From JAITVM01 sp031551135 (GTDB lineage: Bacteria; Bacillota; Clostridia; Lachnospirales; JAITVM01), in contig JAVBOA010000004.1 in NCBI GenBank assembly GCA_031551135.1, positions 1 to 64,000 of the forward strand: a stretch of 64,000 bases of DNA, given 5' to 3'. The stretch's first letter is position 1. The number at the start of each line of letters is the position of its first letter. This document shows positions 35,720 through 44,304 of this stretch, piece after piece. The position numbers and the translations under genes are program-made. The notes under the pieces are model-generated. The model saw nothing but the letters and a program-made list of their open reading frames with translations, was not told the DNA's origin and did no database searches.

Positions 35720-36555
35720 CTATGGGTTAAAAAATAAAAAATATTTTTAGGCACATAAAAAGAAAACTCTTCAACTAATAATTATGGTTAGTTTCAGAGT
35801 TTTCCCTTAAAGACATACTCCATGTTTCAGCACCTTTCGGTTATACTAGGCTCCTCTTTTTTTGTTTTTAGATACATATTTGAATATTATTGAAAAAGTT
35901 ATAGCCCGAAATTTAAGACTAAAGTCAAAACCTTTCTCGCTGTGTAACAAAAACTATTTTTTTGAGCCCATATACATTTTAATGTATATATAGTGAGTCT
36001 GTCATTTTGTCGCTATAAATATTTTGGTATACATTTGGCAGCTATGAACAACATCACAAATTTTAATTATCCCTAAAGATTTATTTAAACTTACCAATCA
36101 AGCTAAATTTACATTGTAATATTGGCATAACTATAAAAAATTGTAACTTACCAAATACTAATTAATTATTGGCATTATCTATATTATTTTGTTTGAGTTT
36201 ATACAAACAAAGACATAAAATCGGCAAACATTAAATATCAGAAAAGACATTTAGCCGTAAATATTTTATATTACATAGCGCCGAATTATGTTACCAAATA
36301 TTTATAGAAAATATATTATAATGGTGAGTGTATTAAAACCTTGTATAATTTACATCGGTAAGGGTTATAGATTTTCAACCGACAACCATATATATACAGT
36401 TATATAATTTCTCATCCACTATATTTATATTATATGCATTATTATATGGTTTGTAAAGAGTATAATTAATAAAATATCATATTTATGACAAGAGCATAAA
36501 TAAATTTAATTTTATTGTTAAATATGTACAGATTATCGCGCGCGAAAAAAATGCA
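35720..36555. other. Long gene-free AT-rich region with one structured segment
   Basis: About 830 bp with no convincing ORF. At 35760-35806 AAAACTCT..AACTAA and TTAGTT..AGAGTTTT form a two-part hairpin, followed by ACC-TTTC-GGT near 35830-35842. Read on the minus strand this gives a compact ~100-nt segment between a T-run and the bidirectional terminator at 35693. I could not match it to a known RNA. The rest is very AT-rich with no recognised features. Confidence 0.4.
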
Positions 36556-36583
36556 AACAAAAAAAGGTGTTGGACACCTTTTT
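36556..36583 (-). terminator. Terminator of the small acidic-tailed membrane protein gene
   Basis: AAAAAGGTGT-TGG-ACACCTTTTT, with the T-run on the minus strand. Confidence 0.75.
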
Positions 36584-36612
36584 AAAAATCTGTTTTAAGA
36601 AAACCGAAATTT

Positions 36613-36885
36613 TTATTCAAAATCTTTTTCATCTGCAAAAACATCGTCTTCGTCATATTCGTCGCAGTCATAGTCATCGTCGTCATAATCTTCAAATAAA
36701 TCGTCATCTTCTTTATTGCTCAACATTTTCATAACTAATATAGCAACGGCGGCAGCGAGAATAACTATGCCAAAAATCATGAAAATCATCAATTTTTTAT
36801 TTTTAGCGGCTTCTTTAATTTTTGCTTTTGTCACAATACCTTTTAGGTCATTCATTGATAAATCTTCGATAAAATTCTTTTTCAT
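36613..36885 (-). CDS. Small single-pass membrane protein with highly acidic C-terminal tail
   Basis: 90 aa. A basic, amphipathic N-terminus (1-30), one transmembrane helix (~32-53: LMIFMIFGIVILAAAVAILVM), then a tail of about 30 residues of which most are Asp or Glu. No family identified. GGAGGT lies upstream of the ATG. The 5' region contains a GC-rich hairpin CGGCC-GAACCCT-GGCCG (36905-36922), which stands out in this AT-rich DNA. The acidic tail may bind cations or a basic partner; this is speculation. Confidence 0.65.
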   Translation of the reverse strand: MKKNFIEDLSMNDLKGIVTKAKIKEAAKNKKLMIFMIFGIVILAAAVAILVMKMLSNKEDDDLFEDYDDDDYDCDEYDEDDVFADEKDFE

Positions 36886-36904
36886 ATATATATATACCTC
36901 CTAA

Positions 36905-36922
36905 CCGGCCAGGGTTCGGCCG
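36905..36922 (-). promoter_or_regulatory. GC-rich hairpin in the 5' UTR of the small membrane protein gene
   Basis: CGGCC and GGCCG separated by 7-8 nt, ending 3 nt before the AGGAGGT ribosome binding site on the minus strand. It could modulate translation. Confidence 0.4.
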
Positions 36923-36982
36923 TTTGCGAAAAATTGCCTTAGATTTTACCAAAGAAGGTAAAACAATCCTTCGTTAAAAAAT

Positions 36983-37447
36983 TTATATTCTTTGATTAAC
37001 AAAAAGCTTTTTGTTCCATTCCTTGTTACGCCTGAGTTCATTATATTCTGTAAAAGCTTTGCGCAAAATTTGCTTTTCGTCGTGGAATTTGAGCAAATGA
37101 AACGCTTCGTGTTGCTTATAATATCCGGCATCGGAAAAAAATTCTTCAGCCTGAGGTTTACAATAAAAAGAACTGGCAACCATTAAATACCAATGAACAT
37201 TTTTGTTTACAATTTCATCAGAACTACGAAAGCTATATTGAGTTTTGCCGATATATTTTACTATGCGGGCTGCAACGCCTGTCTCTTCTTTAACTTCTCT
37301 AAGAGCGGTCTGTTTAAAAGTTTCGCCGGATTCGACAGTACCCTTCGGCATCACCCATCCCAAATGTCTTCCGTATTGGTTTTTGTATAACAAGAGGACT
37401 TTTCCCTTATGGAAGACGACACCTCCACAACTTACAGCATCAATCAC
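36983..37447 (-). CDS. NUDIX hydrolase
   Basis: 154 aa. Contains a Nudix box (GTVESGETFKQTALREVKEETGV, matching GX5EX7REUXEEXGU) and the upstream strand CGGVVFHKGKVLLLYKNQYG. Hydrolyses a nucleoside diphosphate linked to another moiety; substrate unknown, Ap4A-like and 8-oxo-dGTP-like relatives exist. The GTG at 37447 is chosen because GGAGGAA lies 8 bp upstream; the longer frame from a TTG at 37465 would contain the ribosome binding site. Confidence 0.85.
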   Translation of the reverse strand: MIDAVSCGGVVFHKGKVLLLYKNQYGRHLGWVMPKGTVESGETFKQTALREVKEETGVAARIVKYIGKTQYSFRSSDEIVNKNVHWYLMVASSFYCKPQAEEFFSDAGYYKQHEAFHLLKFHDEKQILRKAFTEYNELRRNKEWNKKLFVNQRI

Positions 37448-37600
37448 ATTAATTTCCTCCGTCAAGCCAAAACACTCAATGAGTTATAAAAAGTATAACC
37501 TTTTATGCAAAATTTTTCAATATTAATATGGTAAAATTAATCATTGTTTTTCAATTATATTCTCTAAAATATAAAAAATATTAATATGGCTCTTTGATTT

Positions 37601-37628
37601 TATCTATTCTTTAGAAGGGAAATAGTAT
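37601..37628. repeat. Solo right end of the palindromic element
   Basis: TCTATTCTTTAGAAGGGAAATAGTAT just before the PrsW stop. Left end not recognisable. Confidence 0.5.
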
Positions 37629-37631
37629 AAA

Positions 37632-38324
37632 TCAATATCTGAACGGTGATTTGTCTATATGGATTTTAATTTGTCTGAAACCGTTTATCCACAAAATAAT
37701 CACAAACGGAATAAAAATTAACATATAGTATGGATTATTAAAACTCAGAATCAAATCATAAATGCCATGCAGAAACCAAGGAATAAAAAATGATTTAAGG
37801 AAATAAAGCTTCTTTTTTGCTGTATATTTTGAGAGCGCGAAATAATAACCCATGCATACCCCAAAAAAAGCATGACCCGGCACAGAAAAAATTCCTCTGT
37901 AAATTGCGGTTTTCAAGCCGCCGAGGCTCGGGCTCATTACGTATAAAATATTTTCGATAAATGCAAAGCCAAGAGATATAAAAACAGCATAAACTATTCC
38001 GTCAAAGCGCTCATTAAAATTATCGTTTCGCCAGACAAGAAAAAATAAAATTACGAATTTAAAACCTTCTTCCACAAAAGCCGCGACCATGAAAGAATTA
38101 TACAGAGCCTCGACAAAAAAACCTGAATTCGGCGTAAATATACTCATTAAAATTTCGCATTTTGTAATCGGAAAAGCAATTAAAAATCCATAGATAAGAC
38201 CGATTATTAAAAGCCTAAGCGGTTCTTTCTCGTATTTATCCCTGATATAAATATATATTCCGCAGATTAAAATCGGCGATGATGCCAATGCAAATAAATT
38301 CCCCAATTCATGACCTTCTTTCAA
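37632..38324 (-). CDS. prsW: PrsW-family intramembrane protease
   Basis: About 230 aa with some seven transmembrane segments. The family motifs are present: EEGFKF (EExxK) in one helix, FDGIVYAVFISLGFAFIENILY and PGHAFFGVCMGYY. PrsW in Bacillus subtilis makes the site-1 cut in the anti-sigma factor RsiW; CPBP/PrsW relatives also process other membrane proteins. The frame opens at a TTG at 38324, but a TTG at 38288 after TTGGGG is an alternative, giving 218 aa. No sigma or anti-sigma gene is adjacent. Confidence 0.8.
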   Translation of the reverse strand: MKEGHELGNLFALASSPILICGIYIYIRDKYEKEPLRLLIIGLIYGFLIAFPITKCEILMSIFTPNSGFFVEALYNSFMVAAFVEEGFKFVILFFLVWRNDNFNERFDGIVYAVFISLGFAFIENILYVMSPSLGGLKTAIYRGIFSVPGHAFFGVCMGYYFALSKYTAKKKLYFLKSFFIPWFLHGIYDLILSFNNPYYMLIFIPFVIILWINGFRQIKIHIDKSPFRY

Positions 38325-38397
38325 AAAAACATGCCTATGCTTATATTTTGCTTCAACAAAAAGATATTTATTCCGATTCTTTTTTACAAATCTAAAC

Positions 38398-38426
38398 TTT
38401 ACCGCAGCCTTTTGCTGGATTATAAT
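38398..38426 (+). promoter_or_regulatory. Promoter of ptsI
   Basis: TTTACC and TATAAT with a 17-bp spacer, about 40 bp upstream of the start. Confidence 0.55.
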
Positions 38427-38467
38427 ATTTATAATATATAATTTTTCGGAAAAATAGGAGTGAATTT

Positions 38468-40180
38468 ATGCATAATTTAAAAGGAATTGGAGTATCTCCG
38501 GGAATAGCAATGGGAAATGTGTTGTTGATAGAAAAAAAAGAACTGATAATTCCAACGAATTTGATAGAAGAAAATGATATTTTGCAAGAAATAGAAAAAT
38601 TCGAAAAAGCCAAAAAAGAATCCTTGGCACAAATCGAGAAACTTATTATAAAAACAAGAGAGAGTATGGGAGAAGATAAAGTCGGAATTTTTGAGTCCCA
38701 AGCTGAAATAATAAATGACCCTATGCTGAATGATTCTGTTTTGGGAAAAATAAATTCCGAAAAAAATAATTTATTGCTTGCTCTGGAGAAAGCACGAGAT
38801 GAATTTGTCATGATATTTGAATCAATGGAGGACGAATATTTTCGTGAGCGTGTGGCAGATGTTAAAGATGTTTTTAGCAGAATTATAAATAACGCTCTGG
38901 GAATAAATCAAAACTATTTTGAAAATTTATCAAAAAATGTAATCGTTGTGGCGAACGATTTAACGCCTTCAGATACCGCTTCGATGGATTTTAATTTTGT
39001 TGTTGGATTCGCTACGGAAATCGGCGGCCGAACTTCTCATTCTTCAATAATGGCCCGCAGTTTGGAGATTCCGGCGGTTGTCGGAGTAGGGAAAGACATA
39101 TATAATTGCAAACACGACGATTTTATTATAATCGACGGAAATAGCGGCGAAATCTTTATAAATCCAGAAGAAAAGATTATTAATGAGTATAAAATAAAAC
39201 TCGACAGTTTTTTAGCTGAGAAAGCTATTTTGGCTGAATTAAAAGAATTAAAAGTCGTCACAAAAGACGGAAAAGAAATTGAGCTTTGTGCGAATATCGG
39301 CGGAGCCGCAGATTTGAAAGGCGCGCTGAATAACGGCGCGGAGGGCGTTGGACTTTTCCGGACAGAGTTTTTATATATGAATAACACAAAATTCCCGACC
39401 GAAGATGAACAATTCCAGGCTTATAAAGAAGTTGCCGAAGGAATGGGCGGCAAGCATGTAATTATACGGACTTTGGATATCGGCGGCGATAAAGATTTGC
39501 CGTATTATGAATTTGAAAAAGAAATGAATCCTTTTTTGGGATGGCGCGCACTGCGGATTTGTTTGGATAAAACAGAAATTTTTAAAACTCAGCTCAGAGC
39601 GGTTTTACGTGCGTCGGCATTCGGAAAAATACGAATAATGTACCCAATGATAATTTCGCTCGAAGAGCTAAGAAAAGTAAATGAAATTCTGGAAGAATGC
39701 AAAGCCGAATTAAAATCTGAAAATATCGATTTTGATGAAAATATTGAAACAGGCATGATGGTTGAAACGCCTGCGGCGGCGATTATGGCTGATTTATTTA
39801 TAAGGGAAACGGATTTTTTCAGTATCGGCACGAACGACTTGACACAATATGTTTTGGCGGTAGACCGCGGCAACGAAAAGGTTTCAAAACTATACAATAC
39901 TTTTAATCCTGCGGTTTTGAAATGTATTAAAAATATAATTGACGCTTCGCACAATGCCGGAAAATGGACAGGAATGTGCGGTGAATTTGCAGGCGAAAAG
40001 CGTGCGGCGCTGTTACTATTAGGAATGGGATTGGACGAGTTTTCGATGTCAGCTATTTCTATTCCTGTTATCAAAAAAGCAATTAGAGAGACAAGCTTTG
40101 AAAAGGCAAAAGAAATAGCAGAAAATGCATTAAAGCTTTCAACGGCAGAGGAAATTGAAAAATATTTGGACGAAAATTAA
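38468..40180 (+). CDS. ptsI: Phosphoenolpyruvate-protein phosphotransferase (PTS enzyme I)
   Basis: 570 aa, full length. The first component of the sugar PTS, which transfers phosphate from PEP to HPr. N-terminal domain with the active His in GGRTSHSSIMARSLEIPAVVG; PEP-binding barrel with GVGLFRTEFLYM, GGDKDLPYYEFEKEMNPFLGWRALR, MMVETPAA, FSIGTNDLTQY and the active Cys in WTGMCGEFAG. TAGGAGTG ribosome binding site. No ptsH (HPr) gene is adjacent; the gene is monocistronic with a strong terminator. Confidence 0.96.
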   Translation: MHNLKGIGVSPGIAMGNVLLIEKKELIIPTNLIEENDILQEIEKFEKAKKESLAQIEKLIIKTRESMGEDKVGIFESQAEIINDPMLNDSVLGKINSEKNNLLLALEKARDEFVMIFESMEDEYFRERVADVKDVFSRIINNALGINQNYFENLSKNVIVVANDLTPSDTASMDFNFVVGFATEIGGRTSHSSIMARSLEIPAVVGVGKDIYNCKHDDFIIIDGNSGEIFINPEEKIINEYKIKLDSFLAEKAILAELKELKVVTKDGKEIELCANIGGAADLKGALNNGAEGVGLFRTEFLYMNNTKFPTEDEQFQAYKEVAEGMGGKHVIIRTLDIGGDKDLPYYEFEKEMNPFLGWRALRICLDKTEIFKTQLRAVLRASAFGKIRIMYPMIISLEELRKVNEILEECKAELKSENIDFDENIETGMMVETPAAAIMADLFIRETDFFSIGTNDLTQYVLAVDRGNEKVSKLYNTFNPAVLKCIKNIIDASHNAGKWTGMCGEFAGEKRAALLLLGMGLDEFSMSAISIPVIKKAIRETSFEKAKEIAENALKLSTAEEIEKYLDEN

Positions 40181-40183
40181 AAA

Positions 40184-40228
40184 AAGAGCTTTATTACAAA
40201 CCGCCAAAGGCGGTTTGTTAAAGCTCTT
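40184..40228 (+). terminator. Terminator after ptsI
   Basis: Extended stem: AAGAGCTTTA pairs with TAAAGCTCTT, and ACAAACCGCC with GGCGGTTTGT around an AAA loop. The inner palindrome resembles that at 17376-17402. A downstream T-run is short. Confidence 0.7.
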
Positions 40229-40510
40229 CAAGCGAACGCGATTTGCGTCCGTGTAAAACGAAGCAAAAGGTATCGGGCTGTTTTCGTTCTTGGAACGGTG
40301 TTATTTGCTATGCAAAATTACGTTCCCTCATCTCCGCATACGACACTACGTTAGCTTTTTGCGGAATGCGCCGCTAAGGTTGGACATAGCTTTAGCAATC
40401 AATGAGCGTACAGAACGCATTTTTATCGAAAATATTAATGTAAAAATTAAAGTATTCAAAATAACATCGAATAAGTGCCGGAATCGCCGTAAACGTTTTA
40501 AGTTAAGAAT
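40229..40510. other. Degenerate sequence upstream of the first IS630 remnant
   Basis: No intact gene. A short open frame at 40290-40532 has no recognisable homology. Probably decayed mobile-element sequence. Confidence 0.4.
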
Positions 40511-40921
40511 GTCCTTGCTCTGCAGAATTTAGGAGGCAAACCTGAGCGGATTGATAATGAAAATGAAAGAAACGGCACTTGTTCTATTTTTGTAATGTGT
40601 GAGCCGAATAAGGGCTGGCATTACGTAAACGCATATGAACGCAGAACATCTATTGATTTTGCATACGAAATAGATTGGCTTCTTACCGAAAGTCCGTATA
40701 AAAATGCACCAAAAATCAAGTGTGTCATAGACAACCTTAATACCCATGTTATAGCATCTTTGTATAAAGCGTTTCCCGCTAAAAAAGCTCGTGAATTAGC
40801 TAAACGATTAGAAATACATTATACTCCAAAGCACGGAAGTTGGCTTAACATTGCTGAAATTTCCATCAGCATTTTGTCTAAGCAGTGCATTGACAGACGT
40901 ATACCAAATTTAGTGGCTCTA
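40511..40921 (+). pseudogene. IS630-family transposase fragment (first element), interrupted
   Basis: The frame gives LGGKPERIDNENERNGTCSIFVM, then CVIDNLNTHVIASLYKAF and EIHYTPKHGSWLNIAEISISILSKQCIDRRIPNLVAL, the C-terminal DDE half of an IS630-type transposase (D in DNLNTH, E in the NIAEI block). The N-terminal half is not recognisable. At LVAL the frame runs directly into the end of the second IS630 element (40922), which cut this gene; the remaining C-terminus is not seen beyond 42034. Confidence 0.8.
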
Positions 40922-42034
40922 ATACCAATCTCAAATTAAACAGTCATCAAAATCCATTCTCGATGAGTAATCGATTTTATCGTATCAGCTGACGAAGAAC
41001 AAATGGTATCAAAGCCTGTCAACAACTTTTTCAAGAGTCTGGAACACTTCGTTACGGAAACCATGCAACCTAATCCAAGCCCAGATTTGCTCGATTGGGT
41101 TCATTTCCGGGGTATAGGGTGGCAAAGGAATTATTTCGATATTTGATGGTATTTCAAGGCTATTGGACTTATGCCAAACAGCGCCATCCGCAACCAGTAT
41201 GATGTAATCGTTAGGATAAGCAGCAGAAAGCTCGCTCAAAAACAAGTTCATACAAACCGTATTACAATAAGGCAATACAAGAAAAAACGATTCGCCTCTT
41301 TGTGGCTCAACGGCTCCGTAAGCGTAACGGTATTCGCGAATATGATGGCATGGAACGCTTGGCGAACACCTTTACGACACCAGCAATACCTGGGTTTATT
41401 AATTCTTCCGAATCCGGCTTCGTCCTGAACATTAATCGCACCGTGTATGCTAAATTTTGGCAATTTATCTTTTTGGATTCGATCGTAAATTTTTTTGAGG
41501 CCTCTATGACCTAAGGGGATGCTTTCTTTGGATGGCGACTACGCGGTTTTATTTTTCTCCAATTGTGTCGTTTCAAAACACAATATATCTGTCCTTAACC
41601 GATGGGATGACCAACTTTTTTTTGATACGCAGCTTTTATAGCGGAGATTTCAACGATTTGCCCCGCTTCTGCTTTTTCCTCAAACTCCTATAGAAGTGCT
41701 ACTTCTTCTTCAAAGCTGATTGTCGGTCTTCCTGTACGTGGCTTTGAAAGCAGTACCTTGACACCACCTGTCGCATATTTACTGACCCACCGGCTTACCA
41801 TATCGGATGATGTTTCAAGTTGATCTGCAATTTCCTTATTTTCTTTTCCTTCTCCACAAAGGATTACGGCTCGTAAACGCTTATCTACTTGTTTATCATG
41901 ATTTTCCCGACGCGCTTTTGTAACGATTTCTATGTCGCTTCTACTTATGGTATATGTCTTTAGCATTCTTATCACCCCGACTTATTATACCACATCTGTA
42001 CTATTCTATAGACTATTATTTTTGAGAATAGTAT
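40922..42034 (-). mobile_element. IS630-family insertion sequence (second element), degenerate
   Basis: 1113 bp bounded by imperfect terminal inverted repeats: left ATACCAATCTCAAATTAAAC and, read inward from the right, ATACTATTCTCAAAAATAAT; 18 of the first 24 positions agree. TA lies at both boundaries, as expected for IS630. It carries the frameshifted transposase at 41009-41975. The right end matches the palindromic MITE end ATACTATTTTCA in 11 of 12 positions. Confidence 0.8.
41009..41975 (-). pseudogene. IS630-family transposase, frameshifted
   Basis: Coding pieces in three minus-strand frames: an N-terminal helix-turn-helix part (41975-41688, RLRAVILCGEGKENKEIAD, SSDMVSRWV), a central part (41463-41248, INVQDEAGFGRINKPRYCW), and a C-terminal part (41275-41009, VADGAVWHKS and PYTPEMNPIEQIWAWIR, which hold the last D and E of the DDE triad). 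At least two frameshifts plus internal stops in the 41464-41687 gap make it inactive unless frameshifting is programmed, which is unlikely for both. Confidence 0.88.
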
Positions 42035-42069
42035 AAGTCTGGGATTGTGATTGAGATCAGAAGATAAAA

Positions 42070-42114
42070 CGAACCGCTGATTTGTGAGATTTGTTCACAG
42101 GTCAGCGGTTTTTT
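42070..42114. terminator. Bidirectional terminator of the CoiA-like gene
   Basis: AACCGCTGA..TGTGA and TCACA..TCAGCGGTT form a long stem next to the stop of the minus-strand gene. Confidence 0.75.
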
Positions 42115-43275
42115 CTATCTTTTTCTACTGCAACTATAGCAAACGCCAAGATTCACACGGTTCATACCACCGTAAGAACAGAATTTATCCTCTGTTTCGA
42201 TGCAACCGCATAATTCACATTTGACCCAACGATGCCCCGTTGAATCTCGTGCCTGATTAGCTTGCTGTGATATAAGAAGCAGAATTTCTTTTTTACGTTC
42301 TTCATAACTCATATTAGGCTTTGGTGGGTTTTCGACCTTTGCTGTCACATCTGGTGCACGCTTTATTGAAAAATTCTGTGCTTTAGCAAGTTGTGCTTGA
42401 CGTTCTCTGTAAATTCGATTTTTCTCTTGTGCTTGACGGCGAATTTCTTCCATAGCCTTATGACTTTCTTCTTCAAGTTGCTTAATTTTTTTATTGAACG
42501 CAGATTGTTTTTTCTTTAGCCATTCTTGATATCTAGTATGGTAGCCTTGTAGCGAAAGTTCGTTATTTTCAAAAACCAGTGAATCTAAGGTTGAATATTC
42601 AATATACGTCTCAGGGTAGTTTTCTGACGTTATGTATCTCCCATTATATGAATACTTAGTGGGGTCGGACTTGTACTGTGCAACTATGGAACAATCGTAA
42701 TTAATTACCAACAAGTCTTTATTTGCTGATTCATTTAGCAGATAACGTTTCAAGAAAAATGTTTGATTTTCCCGCACTTGCGTATTTGTATCACCCAGCA
42801 CAATCCACTTAACCATAATGCCTTCTTTGGCATATTCATCAGTCAAATTATCAATTTTGTTTGCCGTAATACGCTGGGTTCCTATTTCTACAGCAGTTTT
42901 GCTTCCATCTTCCATTTCGAACAATAAATGCGTATAGTGATGAGGAAGAACTTTCACCTCTGCTTGAACGTCATATTCTTTGTTCTTGAAATTCTCACAA
43001 ATAGTGCGTCGGACAGTCCTCATAACTTCTGTGTTATCCTTATCAAATATAGCATAATCACAGGAAGTATTATTTAAATGGGCAAAAAACGCATTTTTTA
43101 TTTCTCCGTGGCAATATCGAAGAACAGGAGATTGACATTCATCATCAGGGCAACACAGGTTCTTCGTGCCACTCGATTTTCGTATTTCCTTTTCGAGTGT
43201 ATAGTTTTCAGCTATTTCATAAGCTAATACCAATTCGCCATTCCAAAGAGCGTTCTCCAAATTCTTCTCTCCCAT
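42115..43275 (-). CDS. CoiA-like competence/nuclease-family protein
   Basis: 386 aa. Residues ~40-75 form a Cys/His zinc-finger-like region (LCCPDDECQSPVLRYCHG..FFAHLNNTSC) as in CoiA. Residues ~80-165 contain a PD-(D/E)xK nuclease-like core with VEIGTQRITANKIDNLTDEYAKEGIMVKWIVLG. A long charged coiled coil (~255-320, KKIKQLEEESHKAMEEIRRQ) precedes a C-terminal zinc ribbon (CELCGC, CYSCSRKR). ATG at 43275 lacks a good ribosome binding site; a TTG at 43260 after GGGAGAG is an alternative start. It sits in the mobile region beside IS remnants, so acquisition by transfer is likely. Role in DNA uptake or defence is not established. Confidence 0.65.
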   Translation of the reverse strand: MGEKNLENALWNGELVLAYEIAENYTLEKEIRKSSGTKNLCCPDDECQSPVLRYCHGEIKNAFFAHLNNTSCDYAIFDKDNTEVMRTVRRTICENFKNKEYDVQAEVKVLPHHYTHLLFEMEDGSKTAVEIGTQRITANKIDNLTDEYAKEGIMVKWIVLGDTNTQVRENQTFFLKRYLLNESANKDLLVINYDCSIVAQYKSDPTKYSYNGRYITSENYPETYIEYSTLDSLVFENNELSLQGYHTRYQEWLKKKQSAFNKKIKQLEEESHKAMEEIRRQAQEKNRIYRERQAQLAKAQNFSIKRAPDVTAKVENPPKPNMSYEERKKEILLLISQQANQARDSTGHRWVKCELCGCIETEDKFCSYGGMNRVNLGVCYSCSRKR

Positions 43276-43384
43276 CTAACAATCACTATAAACTTCCAAA
43301 ATCATACTGTCTCAGTAAGATATTTGCAGCCTATAGATATGTTACTGCGTACCACACTGACCTGTAACCGCACTTTTGATATTG

Positions 43385-43426
43385 CTAATTTTCAACTCTC
43401 GACATTAACACTACCGTCTCCACATG
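43385..43426 (-). pseudogene. Displaced 3' end of an rlmD/rumA-type gene
   Basis: Minus-strand translation gives HVETVVLMSRVEN and a stop, nearly the same as the end of the rlmD-type gene at 45340 (HVETIVLMQRVEMA). Only these terminal codons are present, which is what a recombinase-driven insertion into the gene's 3' end would leave. Confidence 0.75.
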
Positions 43427-43427
43427 A
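43416..43427. other. Att-like core, copy 1
   Basis: GTCTCCACATGA, identical to 45374-45385, within sequence encoding HVET of the rlmD end. Upstream CATTAA also agrees. Confidence 0.6.
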
Positions 43428-43643
43428 GATAAGTAGGCAAAATTCGACGTTTTATACTGCCTAACAAATGCCGAAAACATGGGGCTTTCTCAACATCATT
43501 ATTATACTCTAATTTCTTATGTTGAGGAAATAGAATTGATATTGAGCATAAACTCACATTTTATTTAATATCCCTGAGGCAGAGTTTATTTTGCCTGCTC
43601 ATGTTATTTTAACAATACAGCAACATCATCTTTCGAGTGAATC

Positions 43644-44201
43644 CTATTTTTTGACTTTTTTTAATTTTAAAATCTCTTTCATCAACCGATTAGTCTGCTC
43701 TTTGTCAAAATCACCATATCCTTGTGATTCGCCCCATTCTTTCATATCTTCATGTTCTTCATTTTCTGTATCATCCCACGCTTCCAGAAAATGCTCATAT
43801 CCACCAGTACCTCCACAATCTTCTGGAGGACAATTCCCCTTGAAAGATAAAATCTGCGGATAACCAAACTCATAATCATCGATTACTTTTACAAGTTCGA
43901 CTTTATGTTGCCAGTAGTCACCAAAATCATAAATATAATTAAATGATTTCACCTGTGTAACATACTTATCAATTTTTGTGCTTGGCTTTTTGACCTCAAA
44001 ATCAGAAGAGTCATCCTCATCATAAATAGCAATTCCCAATGACTTGAATTCAAATTCATATAGGTGGTAATCTTGCCAACCCATAACCATTTGAATTGTA
44101 TCATGTAAACGTTTAAATGTAATATCCGCAGGCACAACAAACTTACGCCAAATAGATGGTTTATAATCTGATAGAGTAATTTTGAATTCGTATGCTTTCA
44201 T
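43644..44201 (-). CDS. Plasmid pRiA4b ORF-3 family protein
   Basis: 185 aa. The family pattern AYEFKITLSDYKPSIWRKFVVPADITFKRLHDTIQMVMGWQDYHLYEF, YDFGDYWQHKVELVKV, and GNCPPEDCGGTGGYEHFLEAW is clear. These proteins are common on plasmids and integrative elements; function unknown. The ATG at 44201 lies 7 bp after GGAG; an ATG two codons earlier overlaps that site. Divergent from the recombinase, with which it makes up nearly the whole segment between the two att-like cores. Confidence 0.88.
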   Translation of the reverse strand: MKAYEFKITLSDYKPSIWRKFVVPADITFKRLHDTIQMVMGWQDYHLYEFEFKSLGIAIYDEDDSSDFEVKKPSTKIDKYVTQVKSFNYIYDFGDYWQHKVELVKVIDDYEFGYPQILSFKGNCPPEDCGGTGGYEHFLEAWDDTENEEHEDMKEWGESQGYGDFDKEQTNRLMKEILKLKKVKK

Positions 44202-44238
44202 AGGCATCTCCTTTTCATAAAAAATTCAAGTAAGTTTA

Positions 44239-44267
44239 TTGTACTATAAATATAAACATGTTACAAT
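44239..44267 (+). promoter_or_regulatory. Promoter of the serine recombinase
   Basis: TTGTAC and TACAAT with a 17-bp spacer, about 40 bp upstream of the GTG. Confidence 0.55.
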
Positions 44268-44304
44268 AGATATGTGGGCAAAATATATGGAGGCGATTAT
44301 TTAA

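Larger units (their letters stand above)
43276..43643. other. Gene-free spacer containing the displaced rlmD end and att-like core
   Basis: No intact gene. It holds the rlmD 3'-end remnant at 43385-43426 and the core at 43416. The rest has no recognised feature. Confidence 0.6.

Noticed and set aside
35820..35860. Possible SRP RNA or known riboswitch on the minus strand (CCGAAAGG motif)
   Set aside because: The conserved SRP tetraloop and asymmetric loop sequence are not present, and no known riboswitch core could be matched.
40290..40532. 80-aa open frame before the first IS630 remnant
   Set aside because: No recognisable domain, no ribosome site, and it runs into transposase debris in a different frame.
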